From: Actinomycetota bacterium
Lineage (GTDB): Bacteria > Actinomycetota > Thermoleophilia > Gaiellales > Gaiellaceae
Assembly (NCBI GenBank): GCA_013816245.1
Contig: JACDEU010000011.1
Span: forward strand, 1-64,000
Length of the DNA: 64,000 nt
Reading direction: 5' to 3'
The position numbers and the translations under genes are program-made. Positions 7,216 through 15,554 of this stretch are shown piece by piece. The notes under the pieces were generated by a model that searched no databases, was not told the origin of the DNA, and was given only the letters and a program-made list of their open reading frames with translations. The first letter of the stretch is position 1, and the number at the start of each line of letters is the position of its first letter.

Positions 7216-8363
7216 CGTTCTGGACAGGAGAGCTGAACGACCCGCACGGCTTCGACGCAGAGGTCCACTTCTACGACACGACGCTTCGCGACGGCGAGCA
7301 GACCGTCGGCGTCGTCCTCAGTCCCGAGGACAAGCTCGAGCTCGCACGAGGGCTCGACGGACTCGGGATCGAGCGGATCGAGGCCGGCTTCCCGCGCGTG
7401 TCCGCAGACGACTGGCGTGCAGTGGAACTGATCCGCGACGCGGGTCTCGATGCCGAGGTCTGGGGTTTCTCCCGCGCGATCGAGGCCGACGTGAAGGCGC
7501 TCGTCGAGCTCGGTGTCGAGGCGAGCGTGATCGAATCGCCGATCTCCGACCTCAAGCTCGCAGCACTCGGTGTCGACCGCGAAGCGATGCTCGAGCGCAT
7601 CGTCTATGCGATCTCGTTCGCCGTGCAACAGGGAGTGACCGTCGCGTTCTTCGGTGTCGACGGCACGCGCGCGGACCCTGGCTACTTCGAGACCGTGTAC
7701 AAGACGGCGATCGAAGCCGGCGCGCAGGAAGCGGTGGTGGTCGACACGATCGGCATCGCGAGCCCGGAAGCCGTCGCAGAGCTCGTCGGGCGAACGAAGG
7801 ACTGGCTGGGAGCGGACGTCCCGATCCACTTTCACGGGCACAACGACTTCGGCCTCGCGACCGCGGCAGCGCTCGCAGCGGTGCGCGCCGGTGCGAGGTG
7901 GATCCAGGGCACCGTCAACGGCATGGGGGAGCGCGCCGGCAACGCGAACCTCCCCGAGATCGCGCTCGCGCTGCGCGGGCTCTATGGCATCGAGACGAGT
8001 CTGAGACTCGACCGTGCGCGGGCGTTTTCGGAACAGGTGCGCGAAATGTCGGGCTACGAGCTCGAGCCCTTCAAGCCGCTCGTCGGCGACAACCTTTTCC
8101 GCCGTGAGTCGGGTGCGGTAGCCAGCCAGTTCCACGACCCGCCTGCGATCGAGCCCTACTCCTCCGAGCTCGTCTCGGCGAAGCGAAGCATCGTCCTCGG
8201 CAAGAAGAGCGGGATCGACTCGATCCGAATCAAGGCGGAAGAGCTGGGGCTCGACCTGTCCGACGAGGCACAGCGCGATCTGCTCGTACGGGTCAAGGAG
8301 CTGGGCACGAAGAAGCGCGGGCTCGTCACGGACGACGAGTTCCGCGAGCTCGCACGTGGCTGA
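7212..8363 (+). CDS. HMGL-like pyruvate carboxyltransferase family (homocitrate/isopropylmalate synthase-like)
   Basis: 383 residues. The catalytic TIM barrel carries the diagnostic DTTLRDGEQ motif near residue 20, the metal-binding HFHGHND motif near 200 and GMGERAGN near 237, then a short C-terminal extension. The family condenses acetyl-CoA with 2-oxo acids or cleaves the reverse. Length and organisation match homocitrate-synthase/AksA-like proteins without the LeuA regulatory domain, so a biosynthetic LeuA is unlikely. ATG overlaps the previous stop. In this operon a carbon-carbon lyase or synthase step on a degradation product is the natural reading. Confidence 0.88.
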   Translation: MTFWTGELNDPHGFDAEVHFYDTTLRDGEQTVGVVLSPEDKLELARGLDGLGIERIEAGFPRVSADDWRAVELIRDAGLDAEVWGFSRAIEADVKALVELGVEASVIESPISDLKLAALGVDREAMLERIVYAISFAVQQGVTVAFFGVDGTRADPGYFETVYKTAIEAGAQEAVVVDTIGIASPEAVAELVGRTKDWLGADVPIHFHGHNDFGLATAAALAAVRAGARWIQGTVNGMGERAGNANLPEIALALRGLYGIETSLRLDRARAFSEQVREMSGYELEPFKPLVGDNLFRRESGAVASQFHDPPAIEPYSSELVSAKRSIVLGKKSGIDSIRIKAEELGLDLSDEAQRDLLVRVKELGTKKRGLVTDDEFRELARG

Positions 8364-9996
8364 TCACGACGCGATCATCGTCGGCAGCGGGGTGAACTCG
8401 CTGGCGTGCGCCGCCTTCCTCGCTCGCGCAGGTTGGCGGGTCGCCGTGCTCGAACGCGAGTCGGAGCTCGGCGGTGCGGTCCGCACGGCAGAGCTGACCG
8501 AGCCCGGCTTTCACCACGATGTCTTCAGCGCCTGGCATCCACTCTGGGTCGGAGGACCGGCACATGCGGAGCTCGGTGGCGAGCTTGCGGAGCGCGGGCT
8601 CGAGTATCTGAACAGCGAGAGCCCGACGGGCACGCTCTTTCCGGACGGCGAGAGCGCCTTCCTGACGACGGACACCGACGGCAACGCCGCCGAGCTCGAT
8701 CGACACGCGCCGGGCGACGGCGATGCGTGGCGGGAGACGATCGCCGCGGTCGGGAGCCAGGCAGAGCTCGCCTTCGGTGTTCTCGGCACCGAGCTCTGGT
8801 CCCGTGCTGGAATGAACCTCGGCGTCAAGGCCTACCGGAGACTCGGGCGCAGAGGCCTTGCGGAATTCGGCGGCGAGCTCGTCCAGAGCAGCCGCGACTG
8901 GCTGACGACCACGTTTCGATCCGAGCGCACGCACGGATTGCTCGCTCCCTGGGTGCTCCACACCGGCCTCGGTCCCGACGCCGCTGCGTCCGGGTTCATG
9001 ACCAGGGTGATCGCGTTCGCGACCGAAGCCGGCGGCATGCCGATCCCGCGCGGCGGTGGCGCACGCCTCGTCGACGCGCTCGTCCGGCTGATCGAGGATC
9101 ACGGAGGCACGTGCCAGACCGGCCAGGACGTCGAGCGCATCGTCGTCTCCGCCGGCCGTGCGACCGGCGTGCGGCTGGCAGGGGGAGGGGCTCTCAGTGC
9201 AGAGCGCGCCGTCGTCTGCAACGTGACGCCGACGCAGCTGTATGGCCGCCTGCTCGATCCCGGCGATGTTCCCGCCGAGATTGTCGAAGCCGGCAAGCGC
9301 TTTCGCTTTGGCCGTTCCGAGATGCAGATTCACTTCGCCCTCTCGGAACCGCCGCGCTGGGACGGCGACGACCGCCTCGCCCGAACGGCGATCGTTCACC
9401 TGACGCCGGGTCTCGACGGCGTCTCCCGGGCGGTCAACGAAGCCGAGCGAGGTCTTCTCCCTGCGGAGGCCACGGTGGTCGTCGGGCAGCCGCTGACGCT
9501 CGACGACACACGCGCTCCCGCAGGGAAAGGACTCCTCTGGATCCAGCTGCAAGAGCTTCCCTGGAAGGTGAGAGCCGACGCGGCGGGCGAGCTCGACACC
9601 GGTGACGGCACGTGGACAGAGTCACTCCGCGAGCGTTATGCCGACAGGATCCAGGCACGGCTCGCGCAACACATCCCGAACCTCGACGCGTCGATCCTCA
9701 AGCGGGTCGTCCTTTCCCCCGCAGACTTGCAGGAGGCCAACATCAATCTGCAGCAGGGGGATCCTTACTCGGGCTCGCTCGCGCTCGACCAGAACTTTCT
9801 CTGGCGCCCGTTTCCCCGCCAGCCCGGTCACGGCACGCCGATCGACGGTCTGTTCCAGATCGGTGCGAGCACGTGGCCGGGCCCAGGGCTCGGCGCCGGC
9901 TCCGGGACGCTCGTCGCGAAGGAGCTTCTCCAACCACCGGTCGCCGAGCGAATCGCCGGGCGGATCAGCTCGTTTCTGCGGCCGCGACAGGCATAG
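8356..9996 (+). CDS. CrtI/phytoene-desaturase-like FAD-dependent oxidoreductase
   Basis: 546 residues. The N-terminus carries a Rossmann FAD-binding motif (IIVGSGVNSLACAAFLAR) and the LERESELGG ribose-binding Glu strand. The C-terminus has the GLFQIGASTWPGPG segment typical of the amine oxidase/CrtI family. The group includes carotenoid desaturases and many uncharacterised NAD(P)/FAD oxidoreductases; no other carotenoid gene is nearby, so a catabolic dehydrogenase or oxidase is more likely. GTG start overlaps the previous gene by 8 nt. Confidence 0.88.
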   Translation: MADHDAIIVGSGVNSLACAAFLARAGWRVAVLERESELGGAVRTAELTEPGFHHDVFSAWHPLWVGGPAHAELGGELAERGLEYLNSESPTGTLFPDGESAFLTTDTDGNAAELDRHAPGDGDAWRETIAAVGSQAELAFGVLGTELWSRAGMNLGVKAYRRLGRRGLAEFGGELVQSSRDWLTTTFRSERTHGLLAPWVLHTGLGPDAAASGFMTRVIAFATEAGGMPIPRGGGARLVDALVRLIEDHGGTCQTGQDVERIVVSAGRATGVRLAGGGALSAERAVVCNVTPTQLYGRLLDPGDVPAEIVEAGKRFRFGRSEMQIHFALSEPPRWDGDDRLARTAIVHLTPGLDGVSRAVNEAERGLLPAEATVVVGQPLTLDDTRAPAGKGLLWIQLQELPWKVRADAAGELDTGDGTWTESLRERYADRIQARLAQHIPNLDASILKRVVLSPADLQEANINLQQGDPYSGSLALDQNFLWRPFPRQPGHGTPIDGLFQIGASTWPGPGLGAGSGTLVAKELLQPPVAERIAGRISSFLRPRQA

Positions 9997-10006
9997 AATC
10001 CCCTGC

Positions 10007-10885
10007 ATGCGGCCACCTTTCTCGATCTCGCAGATCACGACCTTGGGCTCGACGTTCGAGTCGGACGTGCGCGCCTATGCCGCTGCGGGAGTCGACGGGA
10101 TCGGTGTTTGGGAGATCAAGCTGACCGAAGGCGGCGACGACCAGGCGCTCGAGCAACTCGGGGCGAGCGGGCTCGGCAGCGCAGCGGCAGTCCCGGCGGT
10201 GCCGTCGATCTTGCCGCTGCCGCTGATGGAGGGCCCGGCTGACTCGCGCGAGCGGATCGACGCCATCTGCGCATCGGTTCACCGGCTCGCCCGGTTCGAG
10301 CCGAGCTCGGTGGTGTGCCTCACGGGGCCGGGGGACGACCGCGACACCGTCGTCGAAGGTCTGCGCACGATCGGAGACGAGGCGGAACGCGCAGGAGTGA
10401 GGATCGGGCTCGAGCCGATCAACCGCATCGGTGGGGAGGACTGGACGATCATCTCGTCGCTCTCCGAAGCGGTCGAGCTCCTCGACGACGCGGACCGGCC
10501 GGCGCTCGGCATCCAGTTCGACAGCTGGCACGTGTGGAACTCGCCGGGGGTGGTCGAAGACATCGAACGGCATGCGCACCGCTTTGTCGGTGTCCATCTC
10601 GCCGACTGGCGGGAGCCGACCCGCAGCTGGGCTGACCGGGTGCTGCCCGGCGACGGCGTCGCGAACCTCCCCGAGCTGCTCGGCGCGCTCGAGCGTGCCG
10701 GCTGGGATGGGTTCTACGACCTGGAGATCTTCTCGGACAACGGGACGTTTGGCAACGCCTGGCCTGGCTCGCTGTGGGACGTTCCCGCCGAGGAGCTTGC
10801 GCGTCGGGGGAAGGAGGCGTTCATAGGTGCCTGGTCGTCGCGAAACCAGTCGACGCTTGACCAGGTATCGCCCGGTGCCGTGTAA
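10007..10885 (+). CDS. Sugar-phosphate isomerase/epimerase-like TIM barrel protein
   Basis: 292 residues of the AP endonuclease 2/xylose-isomerase-like barrel (IolE/hydroxypyruvate isomerase type). Candidate metal ligands appear in the expected order: Glu in GLEPINR, Asp and His in IQFDSWHVW, His in VHLADWREP, and Glu in YDLEIFSD. The family isomerises or epimerises keto sugars, inosose or hydroxypyruvate, or acts as dehydratase. First gene here with a short gap (10 nt) rather than an overlap. The promoter-like sequence for the transporter lies within its last codons. Confidence 0.85.
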   Translation: MRPPFSISQITTLGSTFESDVRAYAAAGVDGIGVWEIKLTEGGDDQALEQLGASGLGSAAAVPAVPSILPLPLMEGPADSRERIDAICASVHRLARFEPSSVVCLTGPGDDRDTVVEGLRTIGDEAERAGVRIGLEPINRIGGEDWTIISSLSEAVELLDDADRPALGIQFDSWHVWNSPGVVEDIERHAHRFVGVHLADWREPTRSWADRVLPGDGVANLPELLGALERAGWDGFYDLEIFSDNGTFGNAWPGSLWDVPAEELARRGKEAFIGAWSSRNQSTLDQVSPGAV

Positions 10886-10886
10886 T
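10857..10886 (+). promoter_or_regulatory. Candidate sigma-A promoter for the ABC transporter
   Basis: TTGACC (10857-10862) and TGTAAT (10881-10886) are separated by 18 nt and lie 36 nt before the binding-protein gene. CCTGGTC at 10830 and GACCAGG at 10859 form an inverted pair overlapping the -35, a possible operator. Predicted from sequence only. Confidence 0.4.
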
Positions 10887-10921
10887 TGACCAATGAGGAC
10901 GACCCCAAGAGGAGGCAATAG

Positions 10922-12121
10922 ATGAAAGTTCGAGGGAGGTGGGCGTTCGCCGCAGCTGGACTGCTGGCGTTCGTCCTGATCGGGAGCGCGCTTGCGGCGA
11001 CGTCAGGGCACAGGACAGCGCAGGCGAAGGCGCCGATCATCATCGGTTGGGCGTTCGACGGCACGGGCGCCATGAAGCCTTTCGACACACCCGCTCTGGC
11101 CGCGGCGCAGTTGCAGGTCGCCAAGGTCAACGCAAAGGGCGGAGTCGGTGGGCGGAAGCTGCAGATCCGGACCTGCGATACGCAGGGGAACACTCCTGCA
11201 ACCGCCAAGGCGTGCGCCCTGCGCCTGCTCGGGCAGAAGGCCAACGTCCTCTTCACGACGTGTGACGTCGACTTCGCCGCGCCCGTCGTCAAGGCCGCGA
11301 TCGACCGGGGCGTCCTTGCAATTGCGCCTTGCATCGGCACCGACCAGATGGGACCGAAGCGATTCGGCCCGAAGGGACGCCTTGCGTTCAGCTATGGCAA
11401 CGTCGCACAGGATGAAGGCTCGGCCATGGCCCAGTACGCACGGAGCAAGGGTTGGAAGACGGCGTCCCTCGCAACCGACACGGTCATCGTCTACTTCAAG
11501 AACGTGATCCAGGCGTTCGACGTCCGCTTCAGGCAGCTCGGCGGAAAGATCGTCGCCAAGGAGACGTACCAGTCCCTCGGAGGGAACAACGTGCAGAACG
11601 CGGTCAGCCGCCTGAACGACGTCAAGGCAGACGTGATCGTCACATCGACGGCCGGCGCATTCGGCGCTCTCTCGCCGTTCATCACCGGTCTGCGCTCACT
11701 CGGGAACAACACACCGATCCTGAACTCGTGGGCCGGTGACGGCACGTACTGGCTCCCGACGAGCCCGAAGGTGTCGAACTACTGGTTCGTCACGTTCGCG
11801 TCGTGCTTCGGAGACGATCCGAGCAAGGCTGTCAACGCAATGGCGAAGACGGTCGGCGCTGGAACCGGCGGCTTTATCACGGGGCCGTCTGCGATCGACG
11901 GGCTCGTGGTGGCGATCAAGCGCGCACACGGCTCGACGAAGGGCAGCACGCTCGCGAAGGTGATGGAGAAGTTCAAGAACGTGCCGACGATCTCAGGCAA
12001 CGTGAACTTCTCTCGGACGCTGCACACGGTGTTCGGCCGCCGCTATCGAGTGATCCGGATCCAGGACAACGTTCCGAAGGTCGTCGGAACGATCGTCGCC
12101 AAGAAGGTTCCCAAGATCTAA
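10922..12121 (+). CDS. livK: ABC transporter substrate-binding protein (branched-chain amino acid/amide type)
   Basis: 399 residues, strongly expressed by design: AGGAGG seven nt before the ATG. A signal peptide (about 1-26, ending ALA-AT) directs export; no lipobox Cys is present, so it appears to be released rather than lipidated. The mature part is a Peripla_BP_6 protein (start APIIIGWAFDGTGAMKPFD; EGSAMAQYARSKGWKTASL in the inter-lobe region). Such proteins bind branched amino acids, amides, urea or aromatic acids. It heads the livG-livF-livH-livM set. The ligand is presumably the compound degraded by the flanking enzymes. Confidence 0.9.
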   Translation: MKVRGRWAFAAAGLLAFVLIGSALAATSGHRTAQAKAPIIIGWAFDGTGAMKPFDTPALAAAQLQVAKVNAKGGVGGRKLQIRTCDTQGNTPATAKACALRLLGQKANVLFTTCDVDFAAPVVKAAIDRGVLAIAPCIGTDQMGPKRFGPKGRLAFSYGNVAQDEGSAMAQYARSKGWKTASLATDTVIVYFKNVIQAFDVRFRQLGGKIVAKETYQSLGGNNVQNAVSRLNDVKADVIVTSTAGAFGALSPFITGLRSLGNNTPILNSWAGDGTYWLPTSPKVSNYWFVTFASCFGDDPSKAVNAMAKTVGAGTGGFITGPSAIDGLVVAIKRAHGSTKGSTLAKVMEKFKNVPTISGNVNFSRTLHTVFGRRYRVIRIQDNVPKVVGTIVAKKVPKI

Positions 12122-12155
12122 GGCTCGCTTGGGACGAGCGAACCCGGCCGAAACG

Positions 12156-12911
12156 ATGAGGAGGCCCGGAGACTCACTCCGGGCCTCCTCCGTGTCGCGG
12201 TCATTCGAAGGCGTGCACGCGCTCCGCGACGTCACGCTCGAACTGGGCCGAGCGGAGATCACCGGGCTCATCGGGCCGAACGGGGCGGGCAAGTCGACGC
12301 TCGTGAATGTGCTGAGCGGCTTCGACCGGCCGACGTCCGGGACGGTGGAGCTCGAAGGACGTGACGTCACCCGCTGGAGCCCGAGTCGCCGCGGGCGGCA
12401 CGGTCTGTCGCGCACTTTTCAACACAGCCACGCCTTTCGATCGCTCTCTGTGCGGGAAAACCTCGAGGTCGCGGCGCTCGGTGTCGGTACGGTGGCCCGC
12501 GAAGCACGACGGCGGGCCGCCGAGTTGCTCGAGACGCTGGGTCTCACCTCACAGGCCGAGGCTCTCGCCGGGACGCTTGCGCAGGGCGACGAGCGGCGCC
12601 TTGGTGTCGCACGTGCGCTTGCGACAAGACCGCGTTTCATCCTGCTCGACGAGCCCGCCGCAGGCTTGCCCGAGGCTGAGGTACCGGACTTCGCCCAAGC
12701 GGTGCGAGATGTTCGTGACGACCACGATGCCGGCGTCCTGCTGATCGATCACAACATGGCGCTGATCATGGGCCTCTGCGACCGCATCTACGTGCTCGAC
12801 CAGGGTCGCGTTCTCGCAGAGGGAACGCCGGACGAGATCCGTGCCAACCTCGACGTGGCCGCGGCCTATCTGGGTGAGAGCGCAGTTCACGACGCGGACG
12901 ACGAGGGTTGA
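12156..12911 (+). CDS. livG: ABC transporter ATP-binding protein LivG-like
   Basis: 251 residues with Walker A GPNGAGKST, a signature region (LAQGDERRL) that is divergent from LSGGQ as usual in LivG, Walker B (FILLDEPAAGLP) and switch His (LLIDHNM). It energises uptake with LivF. ATG 12156 is chosen because the first beta strand of the fold (LRASSVSRSFEGVHAL) must be included; GTG 12192 would remove it. The start lies at the foot of a perfect 14-bp hairpin, and 35 nt after the binding-protein stop. Confidence 0.88.
   Translation: MRRPGDSLRASSVSRSFEGVHALRDVTLELGRAEITGLIGPNGAGKSTLVNVLSGFDRPTSGTVELEGRDVTRWSPSRRGRHGLSRTFQHSHAFRSLSVRENLEVAALGVGTVAREARRRAAELLETLGLTSQAEALAGTLAQGDERRLGVARALATRPRFILLDEPAAGLPEAEVPDFAQAVRDVRDDHDAGVLLIDHNMALIMGLCDRIYVLDQGRVLAEGTPDEIRANLDVAAAYLGESAVHDADDEG
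12158..12190 (+). promoter_or_regulatory. Perfect 14-bp hairpin at the livG start codon
   Basis: GAGGAGGCCCGGAG (12158-12171) and CTCCGGGCCTCCTC (12177-12190) pair perfectly around ACTCA. The stem begins with the last base of the ATG. Located after the high-copy binding-protein gene, it could end or stabilise the binding-protein mRNA and reduce transporter translation. No U-tract follows. Confidence 0.6.
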
Positions 12912-13621
12912 GTACCCCGCTCCTCGCGATCGAGGGCCTCGAGGTCCGCCACGGTGCCGTGACGGCCGTTCACGGCCTCTCTCTCGAGGTCGACCGGGGC
13001 GAGATCGTCGGGTTGATCGGCCCGAACGGCGCCGGAAAGTCCTCGACTCTGCACGCAATCATGGGCGCCGTCCGCCCCGCTGCCGGCGATGTGCGGGTCA
13101 GGGGGGAGTCGGTGGTCGGCAAGCGTCCCGAGGAGGTCGCTCGGCAGGGCGTGGCTCTCGTGCCGGAGGGACGGAGGATCTTCGCCGAACTGAGCGTGGA
13201 GGAGAATCTCAAGCTGGGCCTCGCCGGCCGGCGTACGCGTGACGGTGCCGACGACGACTTCGCGCGCGTCTACGAGCTCTTTCCCGCCGTGCGGGAGTCT
13301 CTGCGCCGGAAGGCCGGCACTTTGTCGGGCGGTCAGCAGCAACAGCTCGCGATTGCGCGAGCTCTCGTGGCCGACCCCGAGGTGCTCCTGCTCGACGAGC
13401 CCTCACTCGGACTGGCGCCGCGCATGGTCGACGTCGTCTTCGAGACTCTCGTGACGATCCGCGACCGCGGCCTCGCGGTGCTGCTCGTCGAACAGCGCGC
13501 GCAGCGGACGGTCGCGCTGGCGGATCGCTCGCACGTCCTCGCGAACGGGCAGCAGCGCCTGACCCTCGGCCCGGAGTCGGCTGATGACACGGCCGCGCTC
13601 GTCAGTGCATACATGGCATGA
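12908..13621 (+). CDS. livF: ABC transporter ATP-binding protein LivF-like
   Basis: 237 residues with Walker A (GPNGAGKSS), Q-loop region (GVALVPEGRRIF, the LivF-specific sequence), signature LSGGQQQQL and Walker B (VLLLDEPSLGLAP). It pairs with LivG on the LivH-LivM membrane core. TTG start overlaps the livG stop (TTGA), and its own stop overlaps the ATG of livH, so the ATPase and permease are translated as a coupled unit. Confidence 0.9.
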   Translation: MSTPLLAIEGLEVRHGAVTAVHGLSLEVDRGEIVGLIGPNGAGKSSTLHAIMGAVRPAAGDVRVRGESVVGKRPEEVARQGVALVPEGRRIFAELSVEENLKLGLAGRRTRDGADDDFARVYELFPAVRESLRRKAGTLSGGQQQQLAIARALVADPEVLLLDEPSLGLAPRMVDVVFETLVTIRDRGLAVLLVEQRAQRTVALADRSHVLANGQQRLTLGPESADDTAALVSAYMA

Positions 13622-14529
13622 CCGTCGCGGTTCTCAACATCGACTGGCAGACGCTCGCCGACGCGACCGGGCTTGGCGCGATCTATGCGCTCATGGCGGT
13701 GGGGATCGGGCTCGTGTTCGGCGTGTTGCGCTTGGTGAACTTCGCCTACGGACAGCTCGTCATGGCCGGCGCTTATGCACTCGCGTTTGCTTCGGAGCAC
13801 GGCTGGTCGCTCTGGGTGGGCATCCCTTTGTGCTTCGCCGTCGTCGTCACTCTCTCGATGCTTATGGACCGAATCGTCTTCAGGCCGTTGCGCACCCAGT
13901 CCCCTGCAGTGATGCTCGTCGCGACTTTCGCAGTCGCCTTCCTGCTCCAGAGCATCGCGCTCCTCTGGTTCGGGCCTCTCGGCAAGATCGCTTCGTCGCT
14001 TGCAACGCTCAACCAACCTGTCACGGTCTCCGGCGTCGACATTCGCAAGATCGCCATCGTTGCCATCGGGCTCGGCGCCCTCTGCCTGCTCGCTCTGGTT
14101 CTCCTACTCGGACGCACGCGCGTTGGCCTGCACATGCGGGCAGCGGCCATGGACTTCCGCACCGCAGAGCTCCTGGGTGTGCGCGCCGGACGGGTGATCG
14201 GCGCGGCGGTCGTCATCTCGGGTGTCCTGGCGGCGATCGTCGCCGTCATGCTCACGGTCCAGAACCCGCTGGTGACGCCGGACTTTGCGCTGCGCGACAC
14301 GATCCTCGTACTCGCCGGGGTCGTGCTCGGGGGGATGAACCGGCTCGTTCCGGCGACGCTCGGCGGGTTCGCGATCGGCTTCGCGTCCGGGCTGCTCGGT
14401 GGTGCGCTTCCGACGAACCAGAGCCAGTACCTCCCGTCCTTTCTGTTCGCCGCGGTGATCCTCGTGCTCCTCTTCCGCCCCGGAGGTCTCTTCACACGTG
14501 AGGGACAGCAAGCGGTGGAGCGCGTATGA
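13618..14529 (+). CDS. livH: Branched-chain amino acid-type ABC permease LivH-like
   Basis: 303 residues, hydrophobic with about eight membrane segments. It opens with the family signature (GLGAIYALMAVGIGLVFGVL, then NFAYGQ) and contains the cytoplasmic coupling loop around AAAMDFRTAELLGVRAGRV. It forms half of the membrane channel. ATG overlaps the livF stop; the stop overlaps the livM ATG. Confidence 0.92.
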   Translation: MTVAVLNIDWQTLADATGLGAIYALMAVGIGLVFGVLRLVNFAYGQLVMAGAYALAFASEHGWSLWVGIPLCFAVVVTLSMLMDRIVFRPLRTQSPAVMLVATFAVAFLLQSIALLWFGPLGKIASSLATLNQPVTVSGVDIRKIAIVAIGLGALCLLALVLLLGRTRVGLHMRAAAMDFRTAELLGVRAGRVIGAAVVISGVLAAIVAVMLTVQNPLVTPDFALRDTILVLAGVVLGGMNRLVPATLGGFAIGFASGLLGGALPTNQSQYLPSFLFAAVILVLLFRPGGLFTREGQQAVERV

Positions 14530-15554
14530 GGCGTGCCTTGTTGCTGCAGCTACTGGCTCCGCTCGCGCTCGTCGCGCTTGCCGCGCTCGTTGGCACGCTG
14601 GTCTCGACGTCGACCGAGACCTACGTGATCAACGCGCTCGTGAACGTGGTGATCGTCGTTGCGCTGTACGTCTTCATCGGGAACTCCGGCGTCCTCTCTT
14701 TCGGTCACATCAGTTTTGTCGCCGTCGGCGCCTGGGCGGCAGGGGTGCTCTCGATGCCGGTGGAGGAAAAGCCGGCGATCATGCCGCACCTCTTCGGTCT
14801 CCTCGGCGAGCACACGGTCGGGAACATCTGGTCGCTCGCCCTTGCGGCCGCCGTCGGAGCCGCCTATGCGCTCGTCGTCGGGCTTCCGCTCATGCGGCTG
14901 TCGGGCCTCGGCGCCGGAATCGCGACCTTCGGCGTGCTCGAGATCACCCACAACGTGCTGCGCTACTGGGAGAAAATCGGACCGGGCCTCAACACGTTCT
15001 CCGCGGTGCCGGAGACCACCGGGCTGCTGCAGGCCTCGCTCGGTGCGGCGCTCGCAGTCATCGTGGCGTTCGGCTACAGGCGAATGCGGTTCGGGCGGCT
15101 GCTCAGCGCCACGCGGGAGGACGCCGCTGCTGCCCGGGCCGTTGGGGTATCCGTCTACCGCCAGCGGCTCGTCGCCTTCGTGCTCTCCGGCGCGCTGGCG
15201 GGCTTCGCGGGCGGACTGCTGGTCCACATGCTCCCCGTCAATACCGAATCCGTCTACCTCGACCTGACGTTCCTCACGCTCGCGATGCTTGTGATCGGCG
15301 GCGCGACCAGCCTCTGGGGAGCAGTCGTCGGGGCACTCGCAGTGAGTGCAGTCGACTCGTTCCTCGCCGAGGCGGAGAGCGGGATCCACCTCTTCGGCCG
15401 GTCGGTGGACTTCCCGGCGGGGACGCGCATCGTGGTCGTCGGCGCACTGATGGCGCTCGTCTTGATCCTGCGCCCGGCCGGGCTGACCGGCGGGCGTGAG
15501 TTTTCGGTCCCGCTGGCCCGGCCACGGCGCCTTCTGACAAAGTTCGCTCGATGA
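14526..15554 (+). CDS. livM: Branched-chain amino acid-type ABC permease LivM-like
   Basis: 342 residues with about nine membrane segments. Family markers are GNSGVLSFGHISFVAVGAW near residue 55 and the coupling loop RLLSATREDAAAARAVGV near 200. It completes the transporter with LivH, LivG, LivF and the binding protein. ATGA overlaps join it to livH upstream and to the first M32 peptidase downstream, tying transport and hydrolysis together. Confidence 0.92.
   Translation: MRRALLLQLLAPLALVALAALVGTLVSTSTETYVINALVNVVIVVALYVFIGNSGVLSFGHISFVAVGAWAAGVLSMPVEEKPAIMPHLFGLLGEHTVGNIWSLALAAAVGAAYALVVGLPLMRLSGLGAGIATFGVLEITHNVLRYWEKIGPGLNTFSAVPETTGLLQASLGAALAVIVAFGYRRMRFGRLLSATREDAAAARAVGVSVYRQRLVAFVLSGALAGFAGGLLVHMLPVNTESVYLDLTFLTLAMLVIGGATSLWGAVVGALAVSAVDSFLAEAESGIHLFGRSVDFPAGTRIVVVGALMALVLILRPAGLTGGREFSVPLARPRRLLTKFAR

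Noticed and set aside
7194-8135. Reverse open frame opposite the HMGL gene
   Set aside because: Antisense artefact of GC-rich coding; the forward frame carries DTTLRDGEQ and HFHGHND.
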